Below, in pieces: positions 10,089 to 18,985 of a DNA stretch of 64,000 bases (position 1 is the stretch's first letter; the number at the start of each line of letters is the position of its first letter). Under the pieces are notes generated by a model. It was not told the DNA's origin, did not search any database, and was given only the letters and a program-made list of their open reading frames with translations. The stretch is from NCBI GenBank assembly GCA_012862575.1, contig BLSF01000002.1:1221653-1285652 (forward strand), given 5' to 3'. Both the position numbers and the translations under genes were made by a program. This DNA comes from Parietichytrium sp. I65-24A. Taxonomy: Eukaryota; Sar; Bigyra; Thraustochytrida; Thraustochytriidae.

Positions 10089-10754
10089 TTTTTCTACAAC
10101 TACCCCAAATTCCAAACCTAACAGCTCGCCGGTCAATCGTTTCTCCCGCGGCCCAATCGATCGCAAGCCGCTCTTTCCAACGCTTCTCCACGCGGTAGAC
10201 TTTACCGCGCAATGCACGAGCGGCAGACCTTACTTTTACCACTCAAGACACCGCTAGTCCGCACCTGGACCTGCGTTTCTGCGTTTCTGTGTTTCTGCTG
10301 TTTCTGCGTTTCTGCGTTTCTGTGTTTCTGCGCTGCAGCGCAGTTCCGGAACCCTTTCCTTTGCTCCTCGAAGAACGAGGAACCTTCTTCTAGTCCCCGC
10401 GTACCCCTACGGTTTCGCCAAATTTCGCCAGGTCCAACGTCTCCCTCCACACACTTGCGCAAGAGGAGCACCTAGGACCACTCACCCTAAACACTAGCCC
10501 CCGAGGAGTCCATCCAAAGATCACGCGGGAGAGTTCTAGACGGCCATGTAACAATACCACTAGTAGTCTGCATGGGACGCGACTCTCGCGTACTCGAGTA
10601 CCCCACACGTGCGCAGCGCAGATTGATTTCGTACGTTACTCTCGTACGCCGCGCACCCCCATCTTAACCGAAAACCTAGCCCCGCAGCGGGTTCGCATGC
10701 GTGTGTATTGCTAAGAGGGACTGACGGAGGAGAGAGGATTTGCACTCGAGCGAG
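10089..10754. promoter_or_regulatory. Divergent promoter region with TTTCTG(C/T)G minisatellite
   Basis: This 666-base region separates the starts of the SMNDC1-like gene (-) and the Cys-rich membrane protein (+), so it must hold both promoters. A minisatellite of 8-9-base units (gtttctgcg/gtttctgtg) fills 10271-10332. A GTAC palindrome (tactcgagta) lies at 10591-10600 and CGTACG motifs near 10630. I see no TATA box that I would defend. Confidence 0.55.
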
Positions 10755-11672
10755 ATGATGGTGCGTTGGTGGTCCGCACTGGCGCTCGCGGGGTACGCGC
10801 TGTCCGCGGTGTACGCGGCGCCTACGTCATCATCATCATCATCATCATCATCGTCAACGTCATCTTCTTCACGAAACAACGAGGTGTGCGTGGCCAGCGG
10901 AGAGCCTGCGTACGCACGCGCGGGCGGCCTCGCGTTCTGCACGAGCTTCTCGCGCGGCAGCTGCTGCTCTCACCGCGATGCGGAGCGCGTCCTTGGCGTG
11001 TGGCTCGCGTGGCGGCAGGCGAGCAGCGCAGAAAGCTGGGACGGGTCGGAAGAATCTTCCCAAGAAAACCCGGCGTGGTCTGCGGAGAGGTGCGCCCAGG
11101 CGGCGCAGGTGGCGCTCTGCGCCAAGTGCCATCCTGGAATCGGCACGGGACGGCTGGCAGGTGCGTGCGAGTCTCTGTGCGACGCGTGGTTTGACGCGTG
11201 CAAGGACGGGTTCTTCGAGACGCCGACCGCTGTGCGAAACTCCGAAGACACTCTTCGCCCGTGCGCGCCGCACAGTCTCGTGTGCTCGCCTCTACGGGAT
11301 CTGGTGACATCCGGAGCGGACATGTGTGCTCGCGCGGGGCTGGCCATAGCCCCCGCCGGCGCATGCTACGACGGGTCGTTCATGGAAAGCGATGCGGGGC
11401 CGCCAGAGCCGCCACGAGCGCGCGCGTCTGCGCAGAATCCCCGCGGGGACACCGACGTGGATAGATGGTACATGATGGTGGCAGTGGCAGCCGCGGCGGG
11501 GGTTATAATCGTCGCGTTCACTGCGGCGAATGCGGTCGTGAGGCTCGCGGGCGTGGAGCCCGTGTCGAGCGCTAATGCGAATGGAGGGCGTAGACTCGGC
11601 GGTGACGCGCAGCGCAGCAGGTTATTGGGCGAGGTGATGGAGACGCCGAAGGAGGAGTCGAAGGAGGATTGA
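10755..11672 (+). CDS. Type I membrane protein with Cys-rich, folate-receptor-like ectodomain
   Basis: A 305-residue protein from the ATG at 10755; the frame runs upstream only to a TTG. Residues 1-~20 are a signal peptide (MMVRWWSALALAGYALSAVYA), followed by a poly-Ser run from a TCA repeat. Residues ~40-215 are rich in cysteine: FCTSFSRGSCCSHRDAERV, CAKCHPG.., CESLCDAWFDACKDGFF, and paired Cys in LVCSPL. The CC-His start, the C-x3-C-x2-WF-x2-C motif and the spacing resemble the folate-receptor/riboflavin-binding ectodomain family. One transmembrane helix spans ~239-262, with a short cytosolic tail. It may bind a small ligand at the cell surface. Protist members of this family are uncharacterised, so folate binding is only a guess. 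Confidence 0.7.
   Translation: MMVRWWSALALAGYALSAVYAAPTSSSSSSSSSSTSSSSRNNEVCVASGEPAYARAGGLAFCTSFSRGSCCSHRDAERVLGVWLAWRQASSAESWDGSEESSQENPAWSAERCAQAAQVALCAKCHPGIGTGRLAGACESLCDAWFDACKDGFFETPTAVRNSEDTLRPCAPHSLVCSPLRDLVTSGADMCARAGLAIAPAGACYDGSFMESDAGPPEPPRARASAQNPRGDTDVDRWYMMVAVAAAAGVIIVAFTAANAVVRLAGVEPVSSANANGGRRLGGDAQRSRLLGEVMETPKEESKED
10826..10855 (+). repeat. TCA trinucleotide run coding poly-Ser
   Basis: About nine TCA codons lie just after the predicted signal-peptide cleavage site. Confidence 0.85.
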
Positions 11673-12039
11673 TGCGCAAGGGGCGTGTGATCGATCGGAT
11701 TAGGCTCCTTGAGTCTCAGGAATCCGGGCGCTCTTGCGCGTTGCTGGGCCAGAGCAGCGTAGGAGCAGAGGCAAGTAGGCCCCCCTCAGTGACGCCGGCG
11801 TGGCTGTTGTTTGTGATCGGCCTTCGTGAGCAAGTATGCTATTGAACCAGCGAACCAAAAGATGGTCGACGCGGATCGTGGTTGATTCTCTTCAAGGATG
11901 TTTCGGGTGCCGAAGCTTCGCTTATCGCAGAAACGCGGAATTTAGAATATAATTAAACATGTACTACCTAGACTGACGTTCGAGAGCGAAAGAGAAATTG
12001 ACTGAAGCGATGATGGTTGCTCTTCCCAACTTTTACGAG
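11673..12039. other. Convergent intergenic spacer
   Basis: The 3' ends of the Cys-rich membrane protein gene (+) and the coiled-coil gene (-) face each other across 367 bases. No gene seen. Confidence 0.6.
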
Positions 12040-13308
12040 CTAGTCCTTCAAACGTTGCTGCAGTGCGCGCAGCTCCTCCTGAAGCGCATTCGCTTGTTTG
12101 GACAAGGCTAGCATTTCATCGTCGCTATTCATGTCCTTGGCACGTGCTGCGAGATAAAGATTTGTTTCTTGCGACACGAGACTTTCGACAGCTGCCATTT
12201 GAGCAGCCGATTCTTTACCCAAAGGAGGGACTCTCTCGCTAAATATTTCGGCTAGTTTCGGTGCAATATCGTCGAAGAATGCAAAGCCACGAAAAGCCTC
12301 TTCGAAGATCCCTGGCACTAAGCTGTGGCTACCATGCGAGCACTCATAAGGTGTGGAATCGTTCAACCACCGCGAAGGGATCTTGTTTTGTTGGGCGAGC
12401 TCCAGAGTCTCTTCTTCCGTGATCTCGTGAGCGTCCGCGCCAGCCAGGAAATCTCTTAGTAACCCTTCGTATCGTGATTTGATCTCCTCCATGACTTGTT
12501 CTTCCTGTGAAACGCGCTCGCTCAAGAGTACAAGCTGCTCCTGCAAGGATCGGAGCTGTACGTGGCCGTCAGAAACCTCCAGTTTAGTGTCCATCTCTTC
12601 ACGCTCAGCGCGACTTCTCCGAGACACCAGCTCGCTAATTTCGAGACGTAGGCGATTGCTCCTTTCCTGAAGAGAGGATTCCCTTCGAGACATCTCTTGA
12701 CAAGATTGTTCGAGAGCTTTTGTGCGCAGAATAGCATCATCAAGGCGCTTGGCAAGCTCCTTTGCGCCTTTGAGCTCTTGCATTGCACAGGCTGCAAGCG
12801 CCTGCATTTCGTCATCCAGCGATTTGCTCTTTTCGGATGCAGCTTTTAGCGCACCCTTGGCATCTTCGCGCTCTTTCGCCAGGCGCTCAAGCTCTTTGCC
12901 TAGGTGTTTCAGCTCTTCAAACTCGGAATCTCCAATCCTGCACTGGGGTATGTCCTGCTCCAAACGAGAATGACCCGCGCACAGTCAGTTTCAAAACACT
13001 ACAAAACACAGGCCGCAAAGTGCATTTGCACAAGTACTCACAGCTCGCAGCTGGTCTCTGCGCTCCACCAAATCCATCATCACCTGCTCTTCTTTGAAAA
13101 TCATTTCCTGAACATCCTGCAACATCTGCATTGCCAGTGCCGCTCTGTGCTCCGCAACGCCCAATTCTGTTTTCTGCTCGGCTCGTCAGCTCTCATTCAT
13201 TCATTCATTCATTCATTCATCCATCCATCCATCCAATCAGTCTCACTCTCAACCTGTCACCCCTCCTTGCCTACTCACTCGCTCCGAGAACGCATTGTAG
13301 AGCTCCAT
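12040..13308 (-). CDS. Coiled-coil protein of unknown function (3 exons)
   Basis: On the minus strand three exons join in phase 0: 13308-13279, 13173-13042 and 12954-12040, giving 358 residues. Introns are 13278-13174 (gtgagt..gcag) and 13041-12955 (gtgagt..gcag). The protein begins MELYNAFSERKTELGVAEHR, and the short first exon codes for just ten residues. Heptad-rich coiled coil runs from ~40 to ~225 and again near the C-terminus. Between them is a more globular stretch with RWLNDSTPYECSHGSHSLVPGIFEEAFRG split by non-helical residues. Coiled-coil composition gives many false similarities, so I name no family; a cytoskeletal, kinetochore or ciliary scaffold is plausible. The largest exon alone has no ATG at its start, which supports the upstream exons. 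Confidence 0.78.
13193..13235. repeat. ATTC/ATCC tetranucleotide repeat inside an intron
   Basis: About seven ATTC and four ATCC units fill the middle of the first intron of the coiled-coil gene. Confidence 0.85.
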
Positions 13309-13792
13309 TCTCTCTCGTCATTCGCGTTCAGGGTCTGCTCCACCCTTGCCGATTACCTTCAAGGTGTCCTGTAGAAGAACCCGGTTCTTGGTTCTGCGCC
13401 CATCCACTTTTCTTTTTTTTTTTAGTCACAGAAGTATCAACCTTCAAAGAAGAACCAATATTTGTTCATCTTCATTTTGAAAAAGAGAGGTTTTTGATTG
13501 GAAGAAGGATCATGCATGAAAATGAAAAGGTAGAAGAAAGCAAGCTGTGGCCGAGTAAAAGCATGCGGTTCTTTGGTTCTTTGGTTCTTCGGTTCTCCTG
13601 TTCTGATGCGGTCTTTCGGGTTCCTCTTGACACAGAGCGGGTTCTGCGTGCGTGGTTACAGTCGCAGAAGCGAAGCATGCGCCAAGCAAGAGGCGCAAGA
13701 CGTTCAGAGCTGGTGAGGCGACGCTTCAGTTACAGTTAAAAAGAAAAAGGACAGGTGGAAATTGGTAATAACTACGGTTTCTGGCAGACTTA
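13309..13792. promoter_or_regulatory. Intergenic: coiled-coil gene promoter and phosphatase 3' flank
   Basis: 484 bases between two minus-strand genes. A repeated (t)ggttctt element lies at about 13566-13600. No gene seen. The stretch next to 13309 is CT-rich, so GA on the sense strand. Confidence 0.5.
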
Positions 13793-14704
13793 TCATGTAA
13801 AGTAAGAGACCTGAGGGCCTTTCGCGCTGTCCGAATCGGATACTTCCCGAAAAATTCTAAATTCGCGCTCCAGGTTGTCATCAAAACAGAGAATTGCGGC
13901 AACGTTTCCACACCGGTAGCAGTAGTTTGGCGCACTCCAGACGGTCACGAGATTCTGCTCTGGAAAGTGGTACTTGAAGCCTTCCTGGACCAACTGGTGC
14001 GCTCGGCATATCAACTCCAAACGATTCAGGTGATTGAACTGGGAGGCGACCTTGGAGCCGAAGAGGTATCCCGCACCTCGCGGCGACACGCGCCAAGTGT
14101 CGATGTCTTCCGGATCGCTCCACATCAAGTCTGTAAAAGCGCCCTCTTGCGGTATCTCCTGCAGGCGCTCAATTGTGCGTATTTGGTCGATTGTGCGAAT
14201 GTCCGGCGACAAGCCCCCATGCACAGCGAGCACTCTACTTTCTATTAGCGCGGACACATTCAGGTAGTCAAAGACCTCTGTACAGTATTTCCAAGGGTTC
14301 GCATTGCCATACTTGCGAATGCATTCGTCATAAAATCCATATACCTGAGTGATTTGCCGACTCTCATGGTTGCCTCGAAGCAGCGTGATATTCCCCGGAT
14401 ATTTTGCCTTCAAACACAACAGCAGCTCGAAGCTTTCCACACTATTGTGTCCTCTATCCACAAAATCGCCCATGAATATATAGTTCTTGTCCGGAATGTC
14501 GCCGCCCGTGCGGAACAACTCCAGCAGATCGTAGAACTGTCCATGGATATCCCCGCACACGATCACCGGGCAGCTCACTGGGTGAACATTCGATTCCTCC
14601 AGCAGAATCGACTTTACGATCTCACAGATCTTGCGCAGCTTGCCTTCCGGAAGAAACTCTCCGCGCTTCACGGTCTCCAGCGCCTCGTCCACTAAACCTC
14701 CCAT
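13793..14704 (-). CDS. PP2A-family Ser/Thr phosphatase catalytic subunit (PP4/PP6/PPG1 type)
   Basis: The ATG at 14704 gives 303 residues, the usual PP6/PP4 length; an upstream in-frame extension to 14788 is basic and unlike the family. All metal-site motifs are present: GDIHG (51-55), GDFVDRG (79-85), RGNHE (110-114), with HGGLSP, WSDPED and the CRAHQ histidine further on. [25 protein letters not shown] and [10 protein letters not shown] place it among PP6, PP4 and PPG1 rather than PP1 or PP2B. It would act with regulatory subunits (for example SAPS for PP6 or R2/R3 for PP4) in cell-cycle or stress signalling. Oddity: it ends SYFT, not the family's YFL, so the carboxyl-methylated leucine is missing. 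Confidence 0.92.
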   Translation of the reverse strand: MGGLVDEALETVKRGEFLPEGKLRKICEIVKSILLEESNVHPVSCPVIVCGDIHGQFYDLLELFRTGGDIPDKNYIFMGDFVDRGHNSVESFELLLCLKAKYPGNITLLRGNHESRQITQVYGFYDECIRKYGNANPWKYCTEVFDYLNVSALIESRVLAVHGGLSPDIRTIDQIRTIERLQEIPQEGAFTDLMWSDPEDIDTWRVSPRGAGYLFGSKVASQFNHLNRLELICRAHQLVQEGFKYHFPEQNLVTVWSAPNYCYRCGNVAAILCFDDNLEREFRIFREVSDSDSAKGPQVSYFT

Positions 14705-16035
14705 CTTGACACAAGCCGTCCCCTTCTCGCCCGCGCTTCTCTTTCGCCGCGGCACCGACGCACACGCGTGGTCACGCTCGCGGACCACTTGTAGCTACAG
14801 CGTCGCTCCGTGGGGCCCAGGGGGCGAGCCTACGCGGCAGCCCTCTTTTTCCACAAGGTATTGTTCTTTTGTTCCTGTTTTCTGGTGACTTGCCTTTACT
14901 TGCCGGCCCTGGTTGATTGTAGGGTTGGGGCTGTTGGGGCAAAAAAGCTGTTCTGATTCTACAGTTGGTGTAGTTGGTGTAGTTGGTGTGGGCAAGCTGA
15001 GCGTCATCAATGGTCGAAATTTCTTTTGAATTTTGATTTCACAACCAAGATAGCTTGGGTTTTATTTATTTATCTTCATGAAAATGAAAATGAAAATGAA
15101 TTGAAACATGAACGAATCAAAGGTTTGCCAGGGATTCGCACTTCTCACAGCCGCTGCGTTGAGATTTCAGAATCATTCCGGGGAAGGGAAAACTGAAAGA
15201 TTGGAATAATTACTCGCGGGAGTTTCATTCACTTGTTTTGATAATGATAAGCTACGGCACTCTTCGGGCGCGATATCTCCATTTCACTTTCCTTTTCTCT
15301 CCTCTGTCTTCTTTCTATTTCCTTCGTCTGCATGGAGTATTTTCGTCGACCGTCAAACAAACTAGCTCGGTTCGGTTTTTCAATTTGCTAATGAGCGAAT
15401 GCCGCCTTTGTCCTTCACGGAAAACAGCTTGCTATCTCAGCTCGCCACTTGCAAAGTTATGTCTCAGTCCGACATTGACGCGATTAGATCTTTCCCGAGT
15501 ATCCCGAGTCCTATTCGAGTGTGCTGGGCATCATGGCTACCGATAGGTGCACAAGATCATGACCTGCTGCTAGTAGTACGAGTACGCCTTCCAACTCTTC
15601 CAACTCGAACTTGAACTTTTCACGTCGAACGATATCGAACGATAGCGCAGCATACGCCGTTCATTATCTACGAGCATTGGTTCCGAGTGCAGTCAGCCAG
15701 GTTGAGCCTGAGGAGCCAACAGTCAACGATCAGAACGCAGAGCTCAGAATTGAAAATTGTGGATTGAGGATGAGGATTCAGAATTCAGATTGCTCACATT
15801 CAACGCCAAACTCCAGCTTTTGATCGAGATGCATGTGATGCATGAGAAACAATAAACAAAAAAACTTACTGTTAATCCGCTGTGTTATCTTCAGACTCGG
15901 ACTTCTCGGACTCGGAAGTCTGAGACGATCAAGGTGATTTGCTTACTTGCTTGTTCGAAGTTTACACTGTAAATAACACCGCGTATCTCTGAAATCTCTG
16001 ATGGGTAATGATAAGCCGTGGATAGGGCTACTGAA

Positions 16036-16066
<31 letters not shown>

Positions 16067-16221
16067 GGACTTGAATTGGAGTTTGGTTAGTTTTGAGAGT
16101 GTCGGGAGACAGGACAGCGAGCAGAAACGAAAGAGGCGAGGAGTACGGAAGGATTGCCAAAGCCCGACCGGGGAAGCAAGCTCTAGAAGACGGGGAGGGG
16201 AGGAAGCTCTCGTTCCGCACA
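14705..16221. other. Gene-poor 1.5 kb: divergent promoters and microsatellites
   Basis: Lies between the starts of the phosphatase (-) and the hydrolase (+). It holds a GTTGGTGTA 9-base repeat (14964-14990), a GAAAAT repeat (15077-15101) and a GA tract (16034-16063). A 224-base frame at 15391-15614 is open but has no recognisable protein. Confidence 0.55.
16034..16063 (+). repeat. GA microsatellite upstream of the hydrolase gene
   Basis: About 14 GA units on the sense strand, 160 bases before the ATG of the alpha/beta hydrolase. Confidence 0.8.
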
Positions 16222-17316
16222 ATGCCTGTGCAGACCAAAACCGTCGCCGGGGCGCTGGTTGCGTCGTACCTCGCGTACAGGTATCTGACCTTGAGAAACC
16301 TGCTTCAAGGCTTGTACGAGCTGCGGCTCGCGCTGCTCAAGTGGGGGATATGGAAAGTTAAGGGCGAACACGTGTTCGTGCCGTACGACGCGAGCAAGCC
16401 GCCTTCTGTGGAGCTCTTGGCATTTTGCCACTTGCAAAAAGTGCTCGGGATCCGGCAGAAGAACTGGACCCTGCAAAAGTCCAAGCAGGTGACCGAGATG
16501 TTTTACAAGATTGGCCTTTTCCGCGAGAGGTGTGGGCTGAAGACAGCCAAGTGCGAGCCTGTCAAGATTGGCGACATTACCTGCTATTGGGTTCACGCAA
16601 AGTCGAACACTCGCCAAGATAAAGTCATCATGTACAACCACGGTGGCTGCTTTCTCGGCGGAACTTTCACCGCCTACAAGGACGTCTGTGTCCGATTGAG
16701 TGACAAGTGCAACTGCCCTGTGCTCTTTACGGACTACACCTTGGCTCCAGAGAAGACCATTATGGAGTCTCAAGAAGAGCTCGTCGAAGTCTACAAGTAT
16801 CTGCTGGAGAAGCAGAACTTTGACCCCTCCAACATTATCATCGCGGGTGATAGTGCAGGAGGCGGCCATTCTCTTGGGCTGCTCCAGAAGATTGTCGCCC
16901 GGAAGCTGCCAAATCCTGCTGCTGGGGTTCTCATCTCGCCGTACTGCGACCTCACCCACGAGTCTCGATCGTACCAATCGAATGACCACGACGTGCTCTT
17001 TGGTGACAAATACTTCTTGCAGGTTGCCGGGTTTGGTCTGGCAGACCTTGCAAACCGCAGCCGTGACCACCCAGATATTTCTTTCCTCTTTGGAAACTTT
17101 GAGGATCTGCCACCATTGTACGTCATTGTTGGACAAAACGAGCGCCTTCACGACGACGGTTTCCGTGTCGCGCAGCGCGCCAAGGCTGCCGGGGTCTCAG
17201 TCGAGCTCAATGACCAGATCTACGGCATCCACGACTTTCCGCTCATGGGCTTTGAAGTGCCCGAATTTCGCGCCGGCATGGATCATCTCACCGACTTTGT
17301 AAACTCCAAGATTTGA
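16222..17316 (+). CDS. HSL-type alpha/beta hydrolase (membrane-anchored esterase/lipase)
   Basis: The ATG at 16222 gives 364 residues; the open frame upstream begins at a TTG and lacks similarity. A hydrophobic N-terminus (VAGALVASYLAYRYLTLRNLL, ~9-29) may anchor it in a membrane. The oxyanion-hole motif HGGCF starts at H140, the nucleophile S211 lies in GDSAGG, and H337 lies in a GIHDFPL motif. These define the hormone-sensitive-lipase/AADAC group, which cleaves short-chain esters and neutral lipids. At the acidic triad position the usual DxLxDE reads ERLHDD, so E307 replaces Asp. Such Asp-to-Glu changes can stay active. The substrate cannot be told from sequence. Confidence 0.88.
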   Translation: MPVQTKTVAGALVASYLAYRYLTLRNLLQGLYELRLALLKWGIWKVKGEHVFVPYDASKPPSVELLAFCHLQKVLGIRQKNWTLQKSKQVTEMFYKIGLFRERCGLKTAKCEPVKIGDITCYWVHAKSNTRQDKVIMYNHGGCFLGGTFTAYKDVCVRLSDKCNCPVLFTDYTLAPEKTIMESQEELVEVYKYLLEKQNFDPSNIIIAGDSAGGGHSLGLLQKIVARKLPNPAAGVLISPYCDLTHESRSYQSNDHDVLFGDKYFLQVAGFGLADLANRSRDHPDISFLFGNFEDLPPLYVIVGQNERLHDDGFRVAQRAKAAGVSVELNDQIYGIHDFPLMGFEVPEFRAGMDHLTDFVNSKI

Positions 17317-18985
17317 AGGCGCCAACCTTCTATTCTTGAGTGGTGTGTTCATCCTTTACGTTAGTCCAGCTCGCGATCAACGAAATCCGGTGCAGGGCAC
17401 AGATACTTTATCCTCCCTTTATTATACAACCACCCAAATAAGAAACAAAGGAAGACAGCGCCAGAAAAGAAAGCTACATCTTGCCGACCCGGGTATCCAC
17501 TTACGTCTAAAAAAAAATACATTCCAATGAAGCCAAACCTTTCTGTCGAAGGAAGAGTATTTAGAACAACCAACGATGAACAAATCACTCTGCAACTCAT
17601 CGCCAAAGACAGACAGAGGCACACAGAGAGAAGAGAGAGCACCCCACCTTCCGATAGGGTTTGTTTACGCTCTCACTTCGTGGCTTCACTTAAAGAGAGA
17701 GAGAGTCACATAGAGCGCAAAACAACGTAAGAGAGACCTACCTCCCCGGCGCACACCAGTGTTACGTTGACCAGTCTAATGCAAACTATAAGGAGGAGGA
17801 TTCTTTTCACGAAAGCCGTGAATGCAAATTAGTAGTACTAACCTGTCGGAAGAAGTATTATCTCTGGATGTCTGGACTCTGGTCTCTCTGGCTTGTTTCA
17901 CCGTGAAATCACAAAGAGCCAGAGGTTGTTGGCTACGTTTTGCATCTACCTGTCAACCATCAACTCACAGTCAATCAACAATTCAGATTTCAGATCGCAG
18001 GAGCGACGCTGGCTCGGAATGACAATCTCGGATGGTGTCTCGAGCGATTCGTTTCGTCCTGCTGAGCACGTCATTGGCAAGTTCAAGTTGAGGGAGTCAG
18101 CGATGTCCGTCAAGTCACAGCTGGAAAATTTGGAGGTATCAGTACGCACTACGCAGTTTTCGCAGTATCGGCGCTAACTCATGGCTCGAAGTCAGAATTA
18201 AAATCTGTTTCACTCGCTCATTTTCATTGCTCGAGTCAATGGACAACTCCTCAGCCAAAGACAATCTCGATGCCACGAACGTCCGCGAATTGCTCACCTA
18301 GGACCGGTGCTCCTCAGTACTGTACAGGGTACCTCCGCTGCCACCAGTGTCGATAACCTTAGGACGCACGAAAGCCAGTCACATCATAGCACATGCGCGC
18401 ACTCGGATGCTCCTCGACACTCACCAGTCTCCCTAGAGGCTGACTTGACTTGCGTCGCTGATCTGCGATGCGCTGTGTGAGTAATTGAGCAAGTGAGTGC
18501 ATATTAAAAAACAGCCGCAAAAGTTGTGAGACCCCATTCGTCTGCGGCGCACGTGAAGCAAACGCCTTTTCACACTCATCACACCACTCGCTCGCCAAAC
18601 CTGTTTCATGCTCTCTTTCATTCTATCTTTTCATTCATGAACATCCATTCGCAGAGCAAGAGCATGAGCATGAGCAAGAAAGAACAAGGACAAATAGCAA
18701 GAGCAAGAGCAAGAGCACGAGGAAGTGTGGTTGTTAGTGTACAGTACCCAGTACGCAGTACACAAAGTGAGTAGGAGTGGGCCGTGCGGAAGTATTTACA
18801 TTTGGTGACACGAGCCAGTGCAAGCAGAGTCAGAGTGAGATTGGGGTCAGAAAGGCTTGCAGGTGTGAGCGAGCACTGCGCGAAGGCAGGACTCGAGTGC
18901 CGGCCGGCGATTGGTGAAGCGGGGAAAGCAGGGAAAGCAGCGGCGTAGGAAAAGTGCGGAGTTGCTGCACGGAGCTGTCGCGAAA
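17317..18985. other. Gene-free 1.7 kb
   Basis: Only short shadow frames. A GAGCAA-type hexamer repeat lies at 18652-18722, and GTAC-containing repeats (gtacagtacccagtacgc) at about 18738-18760. The right end is the MCTP promoter. Confidence 0.55.

Noticed and set aside
15391-15614. Frame with MSQSDIDAIRSFPSIPSP
   Set aside because: Looks protein-like for ~25 residues but then degenerates; no splice partner or family found.
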